DNA from: Cheiracanthium punctorium
Lineage: Eukaryota > Arthropoda > Arachnida > Araneae > Cheiracanthiidae
Reading direction: 5' to 3'
Assembly: GCA_038373885.1 (NCBI GenBank)
Contig: JAWZYV010012527.1
Coordinates: forward strand, 186,001-250,000
Length of the DNA stretch: 64,000 bases
Positions within the stretch are counted from its first letter, which is position 1; every line of letters starts with the position of its first letter. A model generated the notes under the pieces. That model was not told the origin of the DNA. It ran no database searches and worked only from the letters and a program-made list of their open reading frames with translations. The translations under genes were made by a program, and so were the position numbers. Of the stretch, positions 26,927 through 35,900 are shown one piece after another.

Positions 26927-29900
26927 ACCGGTGTTATCTCTTAAACCGTAAGTGGTCGAAACATACTCTCAGCTTGACAAATTTTGTCCAATTTAACCCC
27001 TGAACGGTCGCATTATTTTCGACTGAAGGTCCTAAAAGTGCCTATTTTTTATTCCAGAAAAGTGATAAAAATAAGTGCCCGTACCATATAGGTATCCATT
27101 TTAAGGTTTTAGACTTTTTTACTTTTTTTAGAGCGAAAGGGGAAAAAAAAAGGTTAAATTTCTAGGAAAAGCCAGCATTCAGGGTTATTGTGACTGAATG
27201 TGTGTATTGTGGTCAGCAGGGAATCATTGAAAATATGTTTTAAACACTAAAGGAGAATTTTATGAAACTGACATCGCAAAATAAATAAATATTTGGCAAG
27301 TTTCGTTTGAACATAAGGCAAAAAACTGAGGTAACATGGCACAATGCCTATCCCAAGTACAACGCGTTGGAGTACTCGCTACCCTCTACTTAAAAATAAA
27401 CTGTCTCCGAATGAAGTTAAAAATAAGTCTGGTACTGCCACCTGTTGTGTAAAATGAGATACAGTAAACTCTCGATTATCCGCTTAATAGGGTGGCGCGA
27501 TAACCACGAATAAGCGAATTTCGCGGATAATCCGCAAAATAGGGGGAAATGGACAAAAAATCAACACAAAATTGCTTTTAAACCATTTTTAAGAAACACA
27601 ATAGTAGTAGTACATACATGCATAGAGTTGTAGCTTCATAAATGGTATTCTTAATTTTTTACAAAATTGTCAGTTAATTGGGTTTTTTTTTTTTCGTTTT
27701 GAAGCCCCTTCTGTATTTGCGATTGAAATTTTGTTGGCAGCATCTTGTCGCAAAGTGATGAATCGCCTGCTAAGTGATGTGGTGTCAATTCTGACTTGAA
27801 ATGGCAAATTCATAAACAATGGGGGGGGGGAACGAAAAATGACCTCTGTCAGTCAAGGGTCGGCTTTAATCTGGTCACCGAAACCTGACAAGCTACCTAT
27901 TTGTCCATCGAATGGGAGGGAGGGGGAAGGTAGAAACAAATAGGATCCGAATTTTACTTTAAAAATAGATTTTGGCATTTGTTGATCATGAAAGGCTTGC
28001 GTTTATTTCTCTACATTCCGTAAATAATAGTCGTCGAAAAAAATAAATCGCGGAAGACCGCGGATCATCCGCAAAACGGATAATCCGCCCGCGGATAATC
28101 TGGAGTTTACTGTATAAGAGAAATCCATGCACAGGAAATGAAATGCCCTCATCTTTCTGGTGCATAACATTTGAATACCTGTGAAGTTGACCATCTGTCT
28201 AAGTTAACCAAATTGGCCAAGAACGGAATGGCGTGATTAATTTAACATTGGGTGAACCCTTTATAAGTTGACCACCTGCCTAACTTGAATGTTGACCAGG
28301 GAAATAGGTAGAATTTGTTCCAAGGCACAGCTCAAAACATTTGTAAGTTCACCATTTCCGGAATTTTTTCTATCTGTGTAATTGATGTTTAACCCTAATA
28401 AGCAATATTACTCTTATTTTATATCATTTTGATTTCATATTTTATATAATTTTTTGTACTACGCAATATATAAGCACGTAGATGATAAAATACGAAAACC
28501 AAAAAGTAAGTGTTGCACCCTTGATAAGTTGACCACGAAAACGTGGAACCACTGGGTGGTCAACTTAGCAGGTCTTACTGTAACGGTAAAGCTCATACAA
28601 ACGTACAATACAAAACATTAATAAGTGCAAAAATTCTCCGAAGAGTGTAACCTGTTCTGGGAAATATTGCAGAATCCCGCATGTGCAACATTATTCTCCT
28701 GAGTTTTTCGTCACTCCTATAGTTTCATTGTTTGTAACAGTTCAATTACACTCATAAAGAGGCACTTTAAACTTTTTTGACTCTCCATCGCAATGGATTC
28801 TTTAAAAAGCTCTTCAAATGCTGCATGACTTCCTAAAAAAAAAAAACAACCTTAACCCATTAACGCCCAGCAATCTATTTTTAGACGGTCGCAAAAAAAT
28901 AATTAAACGTTAATTTAATTTCCTATTTTAATTTCGCAAATGATAAATCTGATTTCCACAAAATACTCAACGGCAAGAATGTAAAATGATAATCTTTCAC
29001 TGTCTTATTCATATTTTACGAAAGAGAAATACATTCTTCCTGCCATCCAAATGTCAAAATTTATTTATCACTTCTGGCATCGACATAAATTGGAGAATGT
29101 GCCGAAAAAAGTCGTGCACTAACGGTTAAATATTTATTTATTTTTAAATTTGGTGAGGGAAAAAGCTTATTTTATCAATGACAGCATATCGTAGTTTAAT
29201 ACTTGGATCGACGATAAAAGTAATTAAAAGTTCAATATTTATTATCTATCGGCTTTGTTTTGGAAGATGCTCTTGTGCTTCCGACTAGAACAGTCTGGAA
29301 GAACCTCTTTTTCGCCACCGGGCACGCAGATGCTTATCTAAAACACTTTTCAAACTTCCTTCGATACTTAACTTGTCAACAACAGCCTCTGGTATTAAAG
29401 GACATAAGGGATTGTTTGTTAATTATGTCATGGGAGATTAATTCCTTCTTGGAGTTGGAAAATTTAGTACTTTCGGATTTGTTTGCTTGGTTTGAAGAAC
29501 CGGATTATTTAAAAAAAAAATCCTCCTTGCATAATCAGGATAACCAGGGACCGATTTGCAGAGATGGGAGACCAGGGTAAAAGTAAACCCTGCCGAAAGC
29601 ATGTGTCATAAAGCAGTGTCCATGCTTCAAGAGTGGTTAAGTTGCCTAAATCCACGCTTCTTATCATTGTAAAAAATAAATGATTCATTGTTGTATTTGG
29701 AACAGCTATTTTCGGATTTTTGTACATAGTTTTAAGACAGAGAAACCGAAATCATAACCATTTCATCCATGTTTGAAAGCGTTAAAAATGGAGGAACACG
29801 TAAAATATTGCATTATTGGACAACCATTGTTTCCGTGTATTTTTAATGTAAGGTAGTTTTCAGTAGGCATTATTTGTACAATAATAACAAAGGTTATTCC

Positions 29901-32900
29901 AGTAACCTTACCACTCATTACCTCACATGCACACAATTGTCCTCTTCGATATATTGATCTCCTCAGCTCTTCAATAAACGGAAGACAACCTCCCCCCTAA
30001 CTTCGGGGGTTTCCCTGTGTAACCCAAGAAACAAATCAGAGTGAAGACTTCAATTACATTTTCCAAACGCGCTTGCATTTAAAATAACAAGCTTTCGCAG
30101 AGAGGACCACTCTACTCCAAACCTTTACACCCATCTTATACGTGTACATCCAAGAGACATACGAGATTTAATTAACTTTATCAAAGGGAACGATCGGTAA
30201 AAATTTAAATTATTTGGCGGGGGGTGGATTTTGGAACACTGCGACGTCTTCCCCCCTCCCGGAGAGATTTGACTTTTTCAGAAAAGAGCACGCGAAATTG
30301 AAACAGCCACCCACCTAACGCCAATCTTTTCATCCTCCAAGTCCTTTTACTAATTAAACTTTGCTTTCGTTGTGTGTGTGTGTGTGTAAGACATCCTTTG
30401 CTTTAGTTAGTAGCTTATGGCTATACACACATACACAGGGAAATCTGTTGCTTTGATTTCTTTTTCCCAGAAATTTATTTCAAAACCGATTGTTGTTAAT
30501 TAAATGTTTCGTTCAGTTTGCAAGTGCATTTTGGCGACGCGAAATTCGGTTTTAAAATGGGAAAAGAAATTTCGGAATTGTGTATTGTAAGAGTTAAGTA
30601 TAACTATTTGTTGTTGTTGTTGTTATTCGTTCGCCGCATGCATCCGATCGTGATGTCTGTCGTCGAAATTGTTTTCTCACTGGAGATACAGAGAAAAGTC
30701 TGATAGGAAGTCTGACGTGTGTGTAAATCACGCGCTCGTGTATACACCAGGCTGTTGATGCGAGCAAAAGGAGAGCAGGAAAATGGATTTTCTCGGAAAA
30801 TTTGCTTATTTCGACGATCCTCTCGTTAAAATTGGAGAAGTGGGGTTTTGTTTTATTTTGAAGATTTGCTGGAGTTCCGACTTTTATCGCCGTGCCTCGA
30901 AGCGAGTTGCATTATTTGCACGTTGCAGTGAGTGAGTTCCAACTGTTCGCCACGGTGATTAGGTTAATTGGATTGGGCCAGTGGAAGTTTTTACTAATTA
31001 GTAAATGTTTTTAATCGCATTTCGTTCGCTGTCACACGCTCGTTGCGCTTTTGATATCACAGGGGAATATCACAGGTTATCCGTAAATCGGCTTGAAAGA
31101 AAGTCTTTTGTAAATTTCGAAGATGTTCCGAAAATATTGAATATATTAATGAGCATTTCATCATTAAAAGTCTCCGAGATATAAAAATAAATATATGTTG
31201 ATTTAAACCACTTTTCAATGGCTCTCGGAAAGTGGGAAAAAAATTAATTCGAAAGATCGTGTTTCAAAGGCTGTACACAAATTACAAAGGAAATTGGGTG
31301 AAAGGAAAAAAATCCTCTTTAATAGTAGCGCTATATGCTAATAATTTCATAATAAATCAGATGTATGTATGTTCGATACAGGCTCTAGACTAGTCTTTGG
31401 ATGTGGAGCAAATTTGACACCCTGGCAGTACAATAAAGAGCTGTGGCCGTAAAAAAGTTTTGAAATTCTAATTATTTTAGATTTAGATGATATTAATAAA
31501 AAACATGAGCAACTTTTTTTTGTTTGCCCATGTGCATGTTAAATACACTTTTTCAATAGGATAAATGCAGGGCCTTATTATCGCATGGGCAAATCGGGAC
31601 TTTGCCCAGGGCCCCCGGCTCGAAAGGGCACGCAATTTCATATATTGTTCTGAAATATATTTTTATATCAAAATTTTAGGAAAAATAAAACAAATTTCAT
31701 AGATGGGGCCCCCAAATTCATCAATGCCCGCCTCCCCCCCTTTCATAATCAGGCTCTGGATAAATGGTACACTACATAGGAATAACTTATATGAATTCCG
31801 TAGTAAACGATGACTACGACTATTTACTACGGTTAGAGTACGGACGGACGGACAAGCAGACAGGCAGAAATTATAGAGACTTTTCATCCTAGTTGGAAAC
31901 AGTTAGAAATAAATAGATCGGGTTGGGAGAACATGTAAAGGACTTCATTATTGAACTATCATTGGTTCTGTCTATTTTTAATATAAGGTGATTTTCAGTC
32001 GAAAGAAATGATATTCACAATGATAACACCGGTCAATACGATTTTTGGGTCTGACTTCTACATGTTAAATTTTAGTTTCTCCTACGCCAAAACTAAGGAA
32101 AATAATTTTTTTTTTAATGAAAGTTTGCTTTTGTAGAAATTAAAGCAATTTTTCAATTTTTTGGCAAAAATCACTGATTTTATATATTTTTTTTTATAAT
32201 TCCACTCTAAATTAGGATCAGAAAAGTTTTTGCTGGATATAAAAGTCTTTTTTATTCAAGATTTGTGATAAACAATAACATATAAATGTAAAATAATAAG
32301 AAATTAATGTCTAAAAGTGAATATTTTTCGTATTTCTTTTATGTTCGTATGAGCAAATAATAATACAAACAAATAATAATATTACAAATAATACTACAAG
32401 CAATACTACAGAGTTACAAATAATAATACAGTTTACTTTCGGGTTCATCAAAGTGCTGCCATCTTTCGTTTATGAAATAAATTAAAATAGACTTATCGAC
32501 GTAAATCAGACAAAAGCAAACTTTAAGAACTAAAAATGAAAATTTAAGTGTTTTTCAATGTCTAGAATCAGAATTGAAGCATGAGAACAGACACCCCCCC
32601 CCAATTTTTCTTTCTTTTTTTTTTTGTTGGCCGGTGTAATGAGAGCCTTTCTAGTAACCTTACGACTGATTACCTCACATGGACGTAGTTGTCCTTCAAC
32701 ATGTTCGTCCGCTCAGCTCTTCAATGAACGAAATCTAGTTCTCCCTTACCCCTCCCCGCACCCACCCACACTTCGAGGGTAACCTGTGTAATACAAGAAA
32801 CAAATACGGAGTGAAGACTCCAATTACATTTTCCAAAACACGCTTGCATTTAAAATAACAGGCTTTTGCAGCAAGGCCTCTTTCCTTCAAACCTATACTC

Positions 32901-35900
32901 CGTCTTACACGTGTACATCCAAGAGAGACACGAGATTTAATTAACTTTATCACAGGAAACGATCAGTAAAATTTTAAATTATTTGGCTTGTGGGTAGATG
33001 TTGGAAAACTGCGACGTCTTCACCCCCTCTTGTAGAGATTTGACTTTTTCAGAAAAGAGCACATGAAAGTGAAACAGCCCCCTCCCCCCCCCCCCCGTAA
33101 CGCCAGTCTTTTCATTCTTCAACGCCATCTCCTTTTACTAATTAAACTTTGCTTTCGTTGTATGTGTGTCAATACCTTTGCTTTAGTTAGTAGCTTATGG
33201 CTATACACACATACACGGGAAAAATCTGTTGCTTTGATTTCGTTTTCCCAGAAATTTATTTCAAAACCGATTGTTGTTAATTAAATGTTTGCAAGTGCAT
33301 TTTACCAAGAATTCGGTTTAAAATGGAAAAGAAATTTCGGAATTGTGTGTTGTAAGAGTACAAGTACAACTTGTTGCTGTTGCTCGTTCGCTGCTCTCAT
33401 CAGATCGTAACGTCTCTCGTCTAAGTTGTTTTCTCTCTCTGGAGATACGGAGAAAAGTCTGATATGGAGTCCGACGTGCGTGTAATCAAGTCGCTCGTGC
33501 ATACACGAGGCTGTTGATGCAGCCGAAAAGGAGCAGAGAAATGTTTTTCTCTGAAAATTTGCTCGCTTTGACGCGTTGTCGTTAACCCATTTATGCCTAG
33601 CGTCCCTTTTTTGGGACGGCATTTACGCTATCAGTCGAAAACGTTATTTATTTTTCCTAGCTTTTATTCGCGAGTATTGAACCTCAATTCCACAAAATAT
33701 TTTAATATGGCCAAGTAGGATGTTGACATTTCAATTTTTATACATAATGATTTTAAATGAAATCATCCCTTGTTCAAAAAGTTGACATCAGAAATTTATC
33801 AATTACTGCTGGTGTTAGCAGAAATCGAAGAAAGTCGCAAAATTATCCAGGCACGAATGGGTTAAAATTGGAGAAGAGCGATTTTATTTTATTTTGAAGA
33901 TTTTGCGAGAGTTCCGACTTTTATTGTCGTACCGCGAAGTGAGTGAATACGTTATACCCAATAATAAATAAAAATTTTGAACATAGAAGATATTGGTTTG
34001 ACAAAAACAAAATTGACCTTCCCGGCTATCCAAAAATAACTATAGATTCTCGATTAGCCAAAATTGCTACTGTACCATGCTTTTCGGATAACAGACATGC
34101 CTCTATACTAATAAGAGTATTCCTAAAACCTTTTCTGGAAAGGCTTAAACTTTGTACATCACCCTGTTAATATATGGGACACTTTCTAATAACTGGGGAC
34201 GTTTTCGTTCTGAGCCCGTATAAAAGTTCATTTTTTGTATTCATTTAGATTAAATCTTTTACAAAAAATTGAATCGGTGCCATCAAGCCCTGTACTATTT
34301 ATTTCTGTGTAACTTTGTAATTTATTGTATATGTCTTATGATCAGTATTCAAGGAATAAAAGGCAAGGTCGGTATTTTTGGAACACTTTATACATAAAGA
34401 TGTAAATATTATGTGCAATTATGGCTCAGCAATACATGCCATCTCACGAACAATTTTCAATAGGGACCACACAACATTAAGCAGCAGTATCTGCATTCGT
34501 GTGTATGTACTTGTTTGGAAATCGAGGCATAAACAAAAATAAAATTTATAAGCAAGCTAACGCCTAGCTCGAAATTTTTTTTTAATGTGAATTAATAATG
34601 GGCCGCACGTGACTCGAAGGACTTAAATGGGGCTGTTCAGTGCTCCCTGATTCCGGGCCGCAACGATTTTTTTCAGAGCGTCTAAGGAATGCGCGGATGA
34701 AGTCTGAATAGACGTTCGTCTAGACTGCCAGATTACTTATAAGCGAGAAACAACTATAAATATGCGCATGCAGGAGCGTAATGAGTGTTATTTAATTACA
34801 GAAGTCTACTGAACTTCGACCAGCTCAAGGACCCATCGTTAGATGGTTGTTCCGTCCCTGTATACGATTTTATTACGATGCTCGATTCAAACTTGGCCTA
34901 ACGGCAGTCGCTTCCACTGGAATTTCACATTGAACTGACGTACTTGAGTTAAAACGAATTCCTCGTTATTTTCGGGGAGATATATAAACTTATTGTGATA
35001 AATGCGATAAACACCAGCGTTAAAATTTTAATAGTTTTAAAGGACAATATCGATGTGCCGAAGTACACACATGAGAGAGGAAAAGTTTTAGGATTAAACA
35101 AGAATCGCTATCATTTCTATTATTATTTGCGTTATTATTTATTGGCAGACTGCGTATGTAGGCGTTTTACTACTTCTTTCGCATAGAAATGTGTGGAGAA
35201 ATTCGGCGCGTATCACGAGTATCACGCGTATCACACATTTCCACGCGTATCACGAGTGAAATAGAGACTGGTCACCACATAACTTCCTAGTACGTGTAAT
35301 TCCGCTGAAAATCCAGATAATGTTACTTGTACAACATAAAGGTTTGGCGATTTGTCGCCAAATGTAAGAGATACGGTCACAGTCGGTTGAGTTTTTGAAA
35401 CTATGGCACTAAATTCGGAGGAATATTTCTCAGGCCCATCTACGGTTGCCAAATCAACCATTTTTAAAGGCCAATTAAGGAAATTTACGTGAATCCTTAC
35501 CCCTGCTTCTTGGGTATGGTTTCGCGTAAAACCACCGATCCATTGGTGGAAGAGTGAAACCTTCACAGGAATCAGGATTTCCAGATAGGCTTTTTATACC
35601 AAAATTTGGCTTTTCGATGAATTTGGCCTTTAAAAAAAGCCAATCTAGCAACCTTCAGCCAAACGCTGACATATCACCCAGAGCCGTGCACGTCCAAAGC
35701 GTTAGCCCTCTGGCAAAGGCAGCGGACCTCTAAAACGATATCATGCATAAAGTGTCGCGAAATCGGTTTAAATGGATTGTCCACCAATCATGACAAATAG
35801 GAACGGTTTGGCGCGGAACTTATCGTTATTGGACAGTCCACTCAAATCGATTTCTCGCCGGTTTGTGTGAAATGGGTACTAAAGTGTCGAGAAATCGGAG

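Larger units (their letters stand above)
31870..33942 (+). repeat. Segmental duplication, copy 2 (carries two MITEs)
   Basis: Collinear with 29735-30935 once the inserts at 32027-32636 and 33586-33861 and their duplications are removed: 2073 bp minus 893 bp leaves about 1180 bp, close to the 1201 bp of copy 1. Scattered substitutions and small indels show it is not recent. Confidence 0.8.

Noticed and set aside
35231..35566. 111-codon minus-strand frame upstream of exon F
   Set aside because: No recognisable domain or splice context, and it lies inside an intron of AT-rich sequence. A similarity search would decide.
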